Shown here one piece after another: positions 44,352 to 52,317 of a DNA stretch of 64,000 nt. Every line of letters begins with the position of its first letter. Position 1 is the first letter of the stretch. Origin of the DNA: Candidatus Gastranaerophilales bacterium (GTDB lineage Bacteria; Cyanobacteriota; Vampirovibrionia; Gastranaerophilales; Gastranaerophilaceae); the NCBI GenBank assembly GCA_944322545.1, contig CALUPF010000033.1:1-64000 (forward strand), read 5' to 3'. The notes under the pieces were generated by a model. It searched no databases, was not told the origin of the DNA, and saw nothing but the letters and a program-made list of their open reading frames with translations. The position numbers and the translations under genes were made by a program.

Positions 44352-45113
44352 CTAAGTAATAAAACCTTCTAACAGTGTTTTAGTAATCAAATACCAACCA
44401 TCAATCATTACAAACAAAATCAATTTAAACGGCATTGCAACGGTTGTCGGAGGCAAAAACAACATCCCCATAGAAACAAGAATACTTGCTACTACTATAT
44501 CTATAACGAGAAACGGAAGAAAAATAACAAACCCTATCTTGAATGATGTTTTTAATTCGCTCAATACATAAGCCGGGATTAACGTATAAGTGGGAACATC
44601 CTGCCAGTTTTTGGGCTTTTCTATTTTTGCCATACTCAAAAATAGCCCTAGTTCTTTCTCCTCTGTGTGTTTTATCATAAACTCACGCAGTGGAATAATT
44701 GCTTTATCTAGTGCAACCTGTTGTGTAATCTGATTTTTCATATACGGTTGAATGGCTGTTTCATTCATCTTATTGAAAGTAGGCGCCATTACAAAAAATG
44801 TCAAAATTAAAGCTAATCCTGCTAGAACTTGGTTTGGTGGCAAAGTTGATGTACCAATCGCCTGTCTTGTTAAAGCAAGAACGATAATTATTCTTATAAA
44901 CGCAGTACACATTATGAAAATACTAGGAGCAAGTGTCAAAATTGTTAAAAGAATAAGAATTTGAACACCTTGTGTAAACTCTTGAGGAGTGTTTGCGTTT
45001 GTCATCCCAACAGAAATTGTCGGAAAAGCAACAGCTGCGTGAACTGCCGTGTTTGTAAAAAAGACTGTGAGCAATAAGCCAAACAGCTTTATAAAGTTAA
45101 ATATTTTTTTCAT
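44352..45113 (-). CDS. fliP: Flagellar biosynthesis protein FliP
   Basis: 253 residues. A signal peptide (FIKLFGLLLTVFFTNTAVHAA) is present, as usual for FliP. The core has FIMCTAFIRIIIVLALTRQAIGTSTLPPNQVLAGLALILTFFVMAP and ELKTSFKIGFVIFLPFLVIDIVVASILVSMGMLFLPPTTVAMPFKLILFVMIDGW. First gene of the export-gate operon; a promoter is visible upstream. Confidence 0.97.
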   Translation of the reverse strand: MKKIFNFIKLFGLLLTVFFTNTAVHAAVAFPTISVGMTNANTPQEFTQGVQILILLTILTLAPSIFIMCTAFIRIIIVLALTRQAIGTSTLPPNQVLAGLALILTFFVMAPTFNKMNETAIQPYMKNQITQQVALDKAIIPLREFMIKHTEEKELGLFLSMAKIEKPKNWQDVPTYTLIPAYVLSELKTSFKIGFVIFLPFLVIDIVVASILVSMGMLFLPPTTVAMPFKLILFVMIDGWYLITKTLLEGFIT

Positions 45114-45150
45114 TATTTTTCCAATTTATTAGATACTCAACAATAGTTAT

Positions 45151-45180
45151 ATTTTACAGTGTTTTTCAGTCACTGACCAA
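45151..45180 (-). promoter_or_regulatory. Candidate promoter of the fliPQR-flhB operon
   Basis: On the minus strand, TTGGTC (-35) and TAAAAT (-10) with an 18-nt spacer, about 37 nt before the fliP ATG. A sigma-28 or sigma-54 element was not recognised. Confidence 0.45.
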
Positions 45181-45262
45181 TTCTTAATTAAACTTCAAAT
45201 TTTAAATAATATAGTTCAAAAAGCCTGTGTCATTTCTGAAAAAGTTTGGTACAATAACTTTT

Positions 45263-46090
45263 ATGATTAATCATAAAGCCATAGAAATTTTTAAAAACAG
45301 TGCTACATATGCACTAGGCAAAATTCTCATTACTCAAGCAGAAGATTTTTTTGAAACCTTAGGCGAAATGGGAATAAGATTTCTTCAAGTTTTGAAGTTG
45401 ATTTTTCTTGATATAAAAAACAGAGAATTACAGTGGAAACTGATAATTGAACAATGCTCAAGATTCGCTGTTGATTCTTTGCCTATCACATTAGCAATCG
45501 TTGGAATGTGCTCGATTATTATTTCAATGCAAGTTGCACCTGAAATGGTAAAACAAGGCGGAGAAAAATATGTAGGCGCATTGATGGGGGTTGTGACAAC
45601 AAGAGAAATGGGCGCAATAATGTCCGGTTTTGCAATCATTTCAATGATTGGTTCAGCATACGCTTCAGAAATTGCAACAATGCGAGTAACTGAACAAGTT
45701 GATGCATTAAAAGTTTTAAAAGTAGATCCAATACAATATCTGTTTGTACCTAGAGTTATCGCAGGTTTTGTAATGATGCCAATAGTCGTAATTATAGCTT
45801 CGACTTTTGGTATTTTTTGTGGTGGAGTTGCTGCATTTCTTTCAGCACACGTTAGCAAATTGAACTACATAAGCTCTTTATGGCACGGTTTATATGTTAA
45901 AGACATAACCGTTGCTCTTGCTAAATCAGCTTGTTTTGGAGCTGCAATTGCATTAATTAGTTGCACATGCGGATATCTTGCATATGGCGGTGCAAAAGGT
46001 GTTGGTCTTTCAACAACAAAGTCAGTTGTTTGGTCTTTCGTTGCTATATGTATAATTGACTACATTTTCGCAATGTTATTTTTCTTTTAA
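45263..46090 (+). CDS. mlaE: MlaE-family ABC transporter permease (phospholipid transport)
   Basis: 275 residues from the ATG at 45263. A GTG at 45227 would add 12 residues but has no ribosome site. The ATG has none either, but TACAAT ends 7 nt before it (leaderless layout). Family motifs are VDSLPITLAIVGMCSIIISMQ, GALMGVVTTREMGAIMSGFAIISMIGSAYASEIATMRVTEQVDALKVLKVDPIQYLFVPRVIAG and VSALAKS-like DITVALAKSACFG. The product is the membrane part of an MCE/Mla system that moves phospholipids between inner and outer membranes. First gene of mlaE-mlaF-mlaD. Confidence 0.95.
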   Translation: MINHKAIEIFKNSATYALGKILITQAEDFFETLGEMGIRFLQVLKLIFLDIKNRELQWKLIIEQCSRFAVDSLPITLAIVGMCSIIISMQVAPEMVKQGGEKYVGALMGVVTTREMGAIMSGFAIISMIGSAYASEIATMRVTEQVDALKVLKVDPIQYLFVPRVIAGFVMMPIVVIIASTFGIFCGGVAAFLSAHVSKLNYISSLWHGLYVKDITVALAKSACFGAAIALISCTCGYLAYGGAKGVGLSTTKSVVWSFVAICIIDYIFAMLFFF

Positions 46091-46111
46091 AATGAAACTA
46101 GGTAATAAAAT

Positions 46112-46873
46112 ATGACAATAGAAGTTAAAAACATAACAAAATCCTTTAAGGGTAAAAAAGTTTTAGAAGACGTCTCTTTTAAAGTTGAAGATGGTGAAAT
46201 TTTGGCTGTTGTGGGCTTAAGTGGTGCAGGGAAAAGCACTATTTTAAAACTCATTTGTGGTTTAACTAAGCCTGACAGTGGGGAAATTATAGTTTCACCT
46301 GGTGATATAGCAATGGCATTTCAATATTCAGCACTTTTTGATTCTTTGAATGTTTTTGAAAATATTGCATTTGCCCTAAAGGAAAGAAAAGAGTACAAAA
46401 ACAAATATACAGAAGCTCAACTAAAAGAAATCGTTGCTCAAAAACTTAAACTGGTTGGTCTTGAAGGTATTGAAGAAAAAATGCCTCATGAGTTGTCAGG
46501 CGGTATGCAAAAAAGAGTAAGCTTTGCACGGGCGATAGTAACAAACCCTAAAACAATTTTATATGATGAACCAACTGCTGGCTTAGACCCTGTTTCATCA
46601 ACAATGATTGAAGATTATATTGTCAGATTGAGAAATGAACTCAACCCTGCTTCTGTTATTGTAACCCACCAATTATCCACCATTCAAAGGTGTGCTGATA
46701 AAGTTATTATGTTATATAATACGAAAATCGTATATGCGGGAACACCGCAAGATATGGTAGAAAACGGAAATGAATATACAAAACAATTCATAACCGCTTG
46801 TATAAATGGCCCCATGAAGGTTGCTGGAACGGAAGGCATACCTGAAAAAGAAAATTCACAAGAAAAGGATTAG
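46112..46873 (+). CDS. mlaF: MlaF-family ABC transporter ATP-binding protein
   Basis: 253 residues. It has Walker A VVGLSGAGKSTILKL, Q-loop FQYSALFDSLNVFENIAF, signature LSGGMQKRVSFARAIV, Walker B TILYDEPTAGLDPV and the switch His in VTHQLSTI. The Q-loop sequence with SALFDS is typical of the Mla/Ttg2A subfamily. It lies 21 nt after mlaE and 10 nt before the MCE gene. Confidence 0.96.
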   Translation: MTIEVKNITKSFKGKKVLEDVSFKVEDGEILAVVGLSGAGKSTILKLICGLTKPDSGEIIVSPGDIAMAFQYSALFDSLNVFENIAFALKERKEYKNKYTEAQLKEIVAQKLKLVGLEGIEEKMPHELSGGMQKRVSFARAIVTNPKTILYDEPTAGLDPVSSTMIEDYIVRLRNELNPASVIVTHQLSTIQRCADKVIMLYNTKIVYAGTPQDMVENGNEYTKQFITACINGPMKVAGTEGIPEKENSQEKD

Positions 46874-46883
46874 AATAAATATA

Positions 46884-48248
46884 ATGCGTTTTTCATCATC
46901 ATTTAAAGTAGGAATACTAACACTTTCAGCGTTAATAATACTCGTTTTTAGTATTTTATGGATAAAAGGTCGAGCACTATCAGCAGGAGAAAGACTTACC
47001 GTTGATTTCAAAGATGTCAATGGCATGCGTCCTGGGTCAGCTGTTCAGCTTATGGGGCTTAGAATAGGTCAAGTAGAAGAAATCACTCCTGTATTATCAA
47101 ATCTTGATGATCCATATGTGAAAGTTAAATTCGTAATTACAGAACCTGGAATAAAAATTCCTAACGCATCTACTATCTCTATTCAACAATCAGGAATTAT
47201 TGGTGAACAATTCTTAGAAATCACCCCACCTAAACTAAGAACAATATATCTTCCTATAAATAAAAAATCTCAAGTACTTCACGCAAATGACAATGTAGAA
47301 ATGATTTTGAGTGAAAAATCTCACAAGATTGGTAAAGTTAAAAAGATAGAAATTATTGAAACAAAAACTCTACCAATAAACGTTCAAGAAGAAGTCAAAA
47401 CTGAATTTGCATATAAAATTGCTTACATAGTAACACTTCCTGGTCTTCAACTACCTGACAGACTTGTCGGAAAAATTAAACTTGAAGAAGGCAAGCATGT
47501 TTTATTTGTAAAACCAATTACCAAAATGGCGATTTCATATCCTAAAACAACCTCTCAATTTACAGTAATTGAGCCATTAAGACTATCAGACTTTATGGAT
47601 TTACAATACAGAGCAGCAATGGCATTGGCTGAAACAAATGAAAAACTTTCAGCAATCATGAGTGATGATGTAATTGCTGATTTGAAACAAATAGTTGCAA
47701 ATGTCGATGTGTTAACAATCAAAGCAAACGCAACTTTGGACAAAACACAATTGCTAATTGATTCTTCAAGAGCTGATTTAGAAAAACTAATGGAAACAAC
47801 TGACAAAATGTCGATTAAGATAATGTTATTAACTGACAACTTGAACGACATCGTTGGTGACAAAGACTTCAAAGAAACATTGATGTCTACAACAAAATCA
47901 ATTGACAGATTATCTAATAACTTAAGCAATCTTTTAGAAGATCCTCAAACAAAACAAACTCTTGAAAACCTTCAAGTGGCAAGTAAAAATATTTCTGAAA
48001 TTTCTGAATATGTAAATGGAATGACAAAAGATCCAGCATTGAAATCTCAGATAAATACAACTGTTACTAAGTTCAACAAAGCTTTAGATGATTTATCTTG
48101 CACATTAGAGACAGTAAACAGTTTAACAACTGATAATAAACAAGAGCTAAATGACACTATTAACAATGTCGCTGAAACTTCTAAGAACCTTCGCAAGTTC
48201 TCTGAAAAACTCAATAAAAGATTCTTATTATTCAGACTAATGTTCTAG
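46884..48248 (+). CDS. mlaD: MCE-domain (MlaD-like) lipid-transport protein
   Basis: 454 residues from the ATG at 46884 (MRFSSSFKVGILTLSALIILVFSILWIKG); an ORF open further back to 46821 lies inside mlaF. One N-terminal membrane anchor is followed by an MCE domain (LTVDFKDVNGMRPGSAVQLMGLRIGQVEEI ... IQQSGIIGEQFLEITPP), a beta-rich part, and a long helical C-terminus (about 230-450, with NLSNLLEDPQTKQTLENLQVASKNISEISEYVN-type repeats). It is longer than proteobacterial MlaD (about 180 residues) and closer to cyanobacterial and chloroplast TGD2-like forms. The periplasmic ring or tube probably carries lipids. Confidence 0.92.
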   Translation: MRFSSSFKVGILTLSALIILVFSILWIKGRALSAGERLTVDFKDVNGMRPGSAVQLMGLRIGQVEEITPVLSNLDDPYVKVKFVITEPGIKIPNASTISIQQSGIIGEQFLEITPPKLRTIYLPINKKSQVLHANDNVEMILSEKSHKIGKVKKIEIIETKTLPINVQEEVKTEFAYKIAYIVTLPGLQLPDRLVGKIKLEEGKHVLFVKPITKMAISYPKTTSQFTVIEPLRLSDFMDLQYRAAMALAETNEKLSAIMSDDVIADLKQIVANVDVLTIKANATLDKTQLLIDSSRADLEKLMETTDKMSIKIMLLTDNLNDIVGDKDFKETLMSTTKSIDRLSNNLSNLLEDPQTKQTLENLQVASKNISEISEYVNGMTKDPALKSQINTTVTKFNKALDDLSCTLETVNSLTTDNKQELNDTINNVAETSKNLRKFSEKLNKRFLLFRLMF

Positions 48249-48267
48249 AATATGGAGAATAAGACTT

Positions 48268-49341
48268 ATGAAGGTATTTTTAACAGAATTTCATTATAAA
48301 AAACAATGTAACCCGCTTGACGCTTTTGTCTTTGCGGGTTTGTTGCTGCCATCAGTTGTATATTTAGGCATAACAAAAGTAAGAAATTTCCTATATGAAA
48401 AAAATATTCTAAAATCATACAAACCTAATGCATATGTTGTTTCTGTTGGAAATCTAACAACCGGCGGCACAGGCAAGACCCCTATAACAGCTGAAATTGC
48501 AAAATATTATGCACAACAAGGTTATAAAACAGCAATCCTTTCACGAGGTTACGGAGGAAAATTAAAAAACAAAAACGTAAATGTAATTTCAAACGGTGAA
48601 GAAATATTTTATAATTCAATAGAAGCTGGAGATGAACCATATTGGCTTGCTAAAAATTGCAAAGGCGTTTGTGTATTAACCTGTTCAAGCAGAGTCAAAG
48701 CGGCTGAATATGCTTATAAAGAATTAAAATGTGCAAGACTCATTTTAGATGATGGATTTCAACATCAAAAACTCGGTCGAGACAAAAATATACTTGTTGT
48801 TGACTCTGATAAAAAATTCTCAAATGGTTGCATCTTACCAGCTGGCGCATTAAGAGAGTCTTTAACAGGAATAAAAAGAGCTGACGTAATTATAGTTACA
48901 AATAAGAACTACAGCGACAAATCAGCGAAAGCATACGCGAGATACATTCATAGAAAATATAAAAAGCCAGCTTTTGTATGTTCTCTTGTTCCTGATTATG
49001 TTTATAATCTTCAAAACCAAGAAATCTTGGATGACAACATAAAAAAAGACCCAGCTATTATTGCATTTAGTGCAATTGGACAGCCAGAACAGTTCTATTC
49101 GTTTTTAAGAAGATATGACGTAATTGAAACAAAGGATTTTCCAGATCATCACATATATACAAAAGAAGATTTAGAAGAATTAAAAGCTTTAAAACAAAAG
49201 GTTAAAGCTGATTTGTATATCACAACAGAAAAAGATGCGGTTAAATTAAAAGAAATAGCAAAAGATTTCGATGATATTTACGTGTTGAAGCTAAAACCCA
49301 GCTTAAAAATCAGCGAAATACTTGAAACTGAGGTGGATTAA
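48268..49341 (+). CDS. lpxK: Tetraacyldisaccharide 4'-kinase
   Basis: 357 residues. The N-terminal membrane-associated helix is followed by the P-loop-like SVGNLTTGGTGKTPITAEIAKYY, ILSRGYGGK, GDEPYWLAKNC, LILDDGFQHQKLGRDKNILVVD, LPAGALRESLTGIKRADVIIVT and FPDHHIYTKEDLEEL, all LpxK motifs. It phosphorylates lipid A precursor at the inner membrane and so implies a lipopolysaccharide-containing outer membrane. It overlaps the next gene by 1 nt (TAATG). Confidence 0.96.
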   Translation: MKVFLTEFHYKKQCNPLDAFVFAGLLLPSVVYLGITKVRNFLYEKNILKSYKPNAYVVSVGNLTTGGTGKTPITAEIAKYYAQQGYKTAILSRGYGGKLKNKNVNVISNGEEIFYNSIEAGDEPYWLAKNCKGVCVLTCSSRVKAAEYAYKELKCARLILDDGFQHQKLGRDKNILVVDSDKKFSNGCILPAGALRESLTGIKRADVIIVTNKNYSDKSAKAYARYIHRKYKKPAFVCSLVPDYVYNLQNQEILDDNIKKDPAIIAFSAIGQPEQFYSFLRRYDVIETKDFPDHHIYTKEDLEELKALKQKVKADLYITTEKDAVKLKEIAKDFDDIYVLKLKPSLKISEILETEVD

Positions 49342-50381
49342 TGAAAATTCTTGTTATGAGATATAGATTTATCGGTGACACAATTTTGACAATTCCTTTT
49401 TTAAGGAATCTTCGTGATGCTTATCCTGATGCACAAATTGATATGTTAATTGCGCCTGTTTCAGGAGAAATCATTGATAAGTGCCCTTATGTGGATAATT
49501 TTATTTACTTTGACACAACCAAAAAACACAGATATGAAAATAAAGATGGTGTTGAGAAAAAAGATTTTTGGTCATATGTAAATCTTTTAAAAAAACAAAA
49601 ATATGACAAAGCATATGTTCTAAAACGTTCATTCTCTAGTGCTTTTTTGGCTTTTGCTTCTGGCATAAAAGAAAGAATCGGCTTCGATACAGAGATGAGA
49701 GGCTTTTTGCTTACAAAAAAAGTTCCATATATTGATGACAAACATGAAATTGATTGTTTCTTAGATGTTTTAAAAGCTGATGGAATTGAAGTTAAAGACA
49801 ATTATCTTGAGAATTGGATAGAAGGCGAAGAAACAGAAAAGGTTAAAAATATCCTAAGAATAAATGGACTTAATCCTCAAAGTAACATCAAAAAAGTAAT
49901 TGTCCACGCAACAAGTGGTAACCGTAAAAAAGAGTGGTCAAAAGAAAATTGGGCAAGAATAATTGAATATTTAAGCAATGAAAAAAACGTTCAAGTTCTT
50001 TTTAATGGAACAAAAAATGATTCAGAAACATATAAAGAAATAATGTCTTTAATCAAACAAGATTTAAAAATAGAACCAATAAATCTTTGCGGATGCTTCT
50101 CTTTGAGAGAAACTTTAGCTTTTACATCTCTTTGTGATTTGTTGGTTGGCGTAGATAGTGGTAACTTACATATAGCGGCATCTGTTGGTGTTCCAGTAAT
50201 AGGAATTTATGGACCAATGAATACAATTAAATGGCAAGCACATGAAAAAGATGCTGTTGTAATAAAAACGAATTTGCCTTGTCAGCCTTGTGGCTTAAAG
50301 AAAAAATGCAAAAGAAATTATCAATGTATAAAAGATATTTCTGTAAATATTTTAAAAGCAACGATAGACGAGAGACTATAA
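49341..50381 (+). CDS. GT9 family glycosyltransferase (ADP-heptose:LPS heptosyltransferase-like)
   Basis: 346 residues. It opens MKILVMRYRFIGDTILTIPFLRNLRDAYPDAQIDMLIAP. The C-terminal half has VHATSGNRKKEWSKENWARII and LLVGVDSGNLHIAASVGVPVIGIYGPMN, the GT9 nucleotide-sugar site. It ends with a Cys cluster (PCQPCGLKKKCKRNYQCIKDI) common in this family. Core-LPS sugar transfer is likely given lpxK immediately upstream (1-nt overlap); the exact sugar is not known. Confidence 0.9.
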   Translation: MKILVMRYRFIGDTILTIPFLRNLRDAYPDAQIDMLIAPVSGEIIDKCPYVDNFIYFDTTKKHRYENKDGVEKKDFWSYVNLLKKQKYDKAYVLKRSFSSAFLAFASGIKERIGFDTEMRGFLLTKKVPYIDDKHEIDCFLDVLKADGIEVKDNYLENWIEGEETEKVKNILRINGLNPQSNIKKVIVHATSGNRKKEWSKENWARIIEYLSNEKNVQVLFNGTKNDSETYKEIMSLIKQDLKIEPINLCGCFSLRETLAFTSLCDLLVGVDSGNLHIAASVGVPVIGIYGPMNTIKWQAHEKDAVVIKTNLPCQPCGLKKKCKRNYQCIKDISVNILKATIDERL

Positions 50382-50423
50382 AGGGCATATAATATGTATA
50401 TTATTAATTTTGGTGGTAAAAAT

Positions 50424-51074
50424 ATGCATATAAAAAAAAGTAAAAAAGCATTCACTTTAGCTGAAACGCTTTTGACCATGATGGTAATAGGTGTAATTGC
50501 AGCATTAACAATCCCATCTATGAAGTCTCATTCTGAAATGAATGCGATCATTGCTCAAACACAAAAAGCTTATTTAACAGCACAATCAGCAACAAAAGCA
50601 ATTGAAGCAGAACATGGCGATTTAGAATTGTGGCCATGGAATAATCTTGTCACAATTAGAAATTATTACAAAGAAGTTATGAATACAGTGCCAAATGGGA
50701 CATGGTCCAGTTATCAGGTTTATCAACTTAATGGAAGCAGCTGGAGCAATATAACCCCAAATACTTATTTCAAAACAACAGACAATATGAACTGGTATAT
50801 ATATGACTGGAGTCGTGGGACAGATGTCGGAAATTCACGAATATACGGCGTTATACACGTCGATGTAAATGGAGAAACCGGTCCTAATAGAGTAGGGGTA
50901 GATGTCCATGCTTTTACTATTTCATCTGATGGAATAAGCCCTATGGGAGATAGTGTACATGATACAAACACACCTTGGGCTTGTACCGCATACGTAATAA
51001 AACATGGAACAATGCCTTGGTATAATGACCCTAGTTACACAACCTGTGCAGATAGTAGAATTTACAGAAAATAG
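50424..51074 (+). CDS. Type IV pilin-like prepilin
   Basis: 216 residues from the ATG at 50424 (MHIKKSKKAFTLAETLLTMMVIGVIAALTIPSM), which gives a normal short basic leader and has GGTGG 7 nt upstream; an ATG at 50394 adds ten residues and has AGGG. Class III cleavage is expected before Phe, with Glu at +5. The C-terminal part has VDVNGETGPNRVGVDVHAF and PMGD, and ends with WACTAYVIKHGTMPWY, shared with the next gene. It belongs to a local prepilin pair just after the LPS genes. Confidence 0.88.
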   Translation: MHIKKSKKAFTLAETLLTMMVIGVIAALTIPSMKSHSEMNAIIAQTQKAYLTAQSATKAIEAEHGDLELWPWNNLVTIRNYYKEVMNTVPNGTWSSYQVYQLNGSSWSNITPNTYFKTTDNMNWYIYDWSRGTDVGNSRIYGVIHVDVNGETGPNRVGVDVHAFTISSDGISPMGDSVHDTNTPWACTAYVIKHGTMPWYNDPSYTTCADSRIYRK

Positions 51075-51091
51075 AAATGGTAGATATTGTT

Positions 51092-51772
51092 ATGGAAAAG
51101 AATTATAAAAAGTTCGGGTTCACTCTTGCTGAAGTTCTAGTGACATTGCTTATCATTGGAGTAGTTGCCGCTATGACAATACCTGGATTAAGAAAAACAT
51201 CAGAAGAAGCAGCGACAGCACCAATAGTAAATAAAGCTTATTCAACTATCGCTAATGCAACCAAAGCAGTTGAAACAAAAGAAGGTGGAATAAGATTTTT
51301 ACCTTGGAATGATATTGAAAAATTAATGGATGACTACTACATCCCACAATTTAATGTAATGAGAAATTGCAAAAAAAATGGCGGTTGTTTTGATTCAGAA
51401 TATACAACAAGATCCTTAGATGGAAAAACGAACAACGATTTCCAAAACAGCAAAAATTGGTATACATTTGTCACAGCTGATGGAATGTACTGGGCTGTTG
51501 CAGCTGGCAACACAGAAAAAGGCATTTGTCAATATTCAGAAGGGACCCCTGCATACATTAAAAACGGATGTGCTAACTTTGAAGTAGACACTAATGGACC
51601 TAAAGGTCCAAACACAATCGGGGTTGACATATTTGGTTTCGTCGTTACTCCTGAAGGAACATTCCCTATGGGAGGCTGTCCAGGATGCGAAAGTACAACT
51701 TGTAAAGAAAACTCAGGAACAGGCTGGGCTTGTACAGCAAGAATAATTTCTGAAGGAAAAATCAGCTGGTAA
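51092..51772 (+). CDS. Type IV pilin-like prepilin
   Basis: 226 residues from the ATG at 51092 (MEKNYKKFGFTLAEVLVTLLIIGVVAAMTIPGL); an ATG at 51077 adds five residues. Cleavage is expected before Phe, Glu at +5. The body is Cys-rich (CKKNGGCF, GICQY, GCANF, GCPGCESTTC), with VDTNGPKGPNTIGVDIFGF and PMGG, and ends with WACTARIISEGKISW. It is a paralogue of the preceding gene, which ends 17 nt upstream. Disulphides in the pilin head are likely. Confidence 0.88.
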   Translation: MEKNYKKFGFTLAEVLVTLLIIGVVAAMTIPGLRKTSEEAATAPIVNKAYSTIANATKAVETKEGGIRFLPWNDIEKLMDDYYIPQFNVMRNCKKNGGCFDSEYTTRSLDGKTNNDFQNSKNWYTFVTADGMYWAVAAGNTEKGICQYSEGTPAYIKNGCANFEVDTNGPKGPNTIGVDIFGFVVTPEGTFPMGGCPGCESTTCKENSGTGWACTARIISEGKISW

Positions 51773-51827
51773 TTCAGCTATTTCAAAAAGTTCATACGAA
51801 AGGTTGAGTTTCTTATTAAATCTTTAA

Positions 51828-51890
51828 TTTTCTAAAATATATGCCGATAAAAACAGTGTAATATTTCTTCAAAGCGTATATTTTAGAGAA
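51828..51890. repeat. 17-bp inverted repeat upstream of the pre-dnaA gene
   Basis: TTTTCTAAAATATATGC (51828-51844) and GCGTATATTTTAGAGAA (51874-51890) pair along all 17 positions, two of them G-U, with a 29-nt spacer. It lies 10 nt before the ATG at 51901. As RNA it would be a long hairpin at the ribosome site; as DNA it could be an operator. It has no T-tail typical of a terminator. Confidence 0.5.
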
Positions 51891-51900
51891 TTAGAGATTT

Positions 51901-52290
51901 ATGACTACCCAAAAATCATCAGCCAAAACTTTTCCCCAATCAGCAATGTTAAAAATTGAAAGATACAATGATAACATTTTAGATGTAATTGAGGATACAA
52001 AAGAATTCATTTTAAAAAATGATTGTTTCTTTTTAAGCGTTGACATATCTGGTCTGAATCTAATTGATGCAACAAAGGTTTGTATCCTTTGCTCAACTTT
52101 TCATTATGCAAAATATTGTGGTCTAGACATAGTTGGAGCAAAAATCAAGTGGATAGTCAAAGATGTAATGACTAAAAGCCAAATTGAACTTTTGAAGCTA
52201 GACAATGTAGAAATTGAAATTAAAAAATCAAAACATAATTATACTGATTTTAGTGAATCATTTTCATCTTTTATTAGACTTTGCAAATAG
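51901..52290 (+). CDS. Hypothetical protein upstream of dnaA (weak STAS-like resemblance)
   Basis: 129 residues, not firmly recognised. The order of strands and the segment CFFLSVDISGLNLIDATKVCILCSTFHYAKYCG recall a STAS/anti-anti-sigma fold (strand, D-x-S, then helix), but the phosphorylated Ser is not evident. A large inverted repeat precedes the start. dnaA follows 27 nt after the stop but has its own promoter in the gap. Confidence 0.55.
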   Translation: MTTQKSSAKTFPQSAMLKIERYNDNILDVIEDTKEFILKNDCFFLSVDISGLNLIDATKVCILCSTFHYAKYCGLDIVGAKIKWIVKDVMTKSQIELLKLDNVEIEIKKSKHNYTDFSESFSSFIRLCK

Positions 52291-52310
52291 TTAGTCATTT
52301 GTTGTATCAT
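52281..52310 (+). promoter_or_regulatory. Promoter of dnaA, leaderless layout
   Basis: TTGCAA (52281-52286), 18-nt spacer, TATCAT (52305-52310), then 7 nt to the dnaA ATG. There is no Shine-Dalgarno, so dnaA mRNA from this promoter would begin at or near the start codon. The -35 lies over the last codons of the preceding gene. Confidence 0.5.
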
Positions 52311-52317
52311 AGACAAT

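Noticed and set aside
46669..46677. TTATCCACC, a near DnaA box
   Set aside because: Single copy inside the mlaF coding region; one site by chance is expected.
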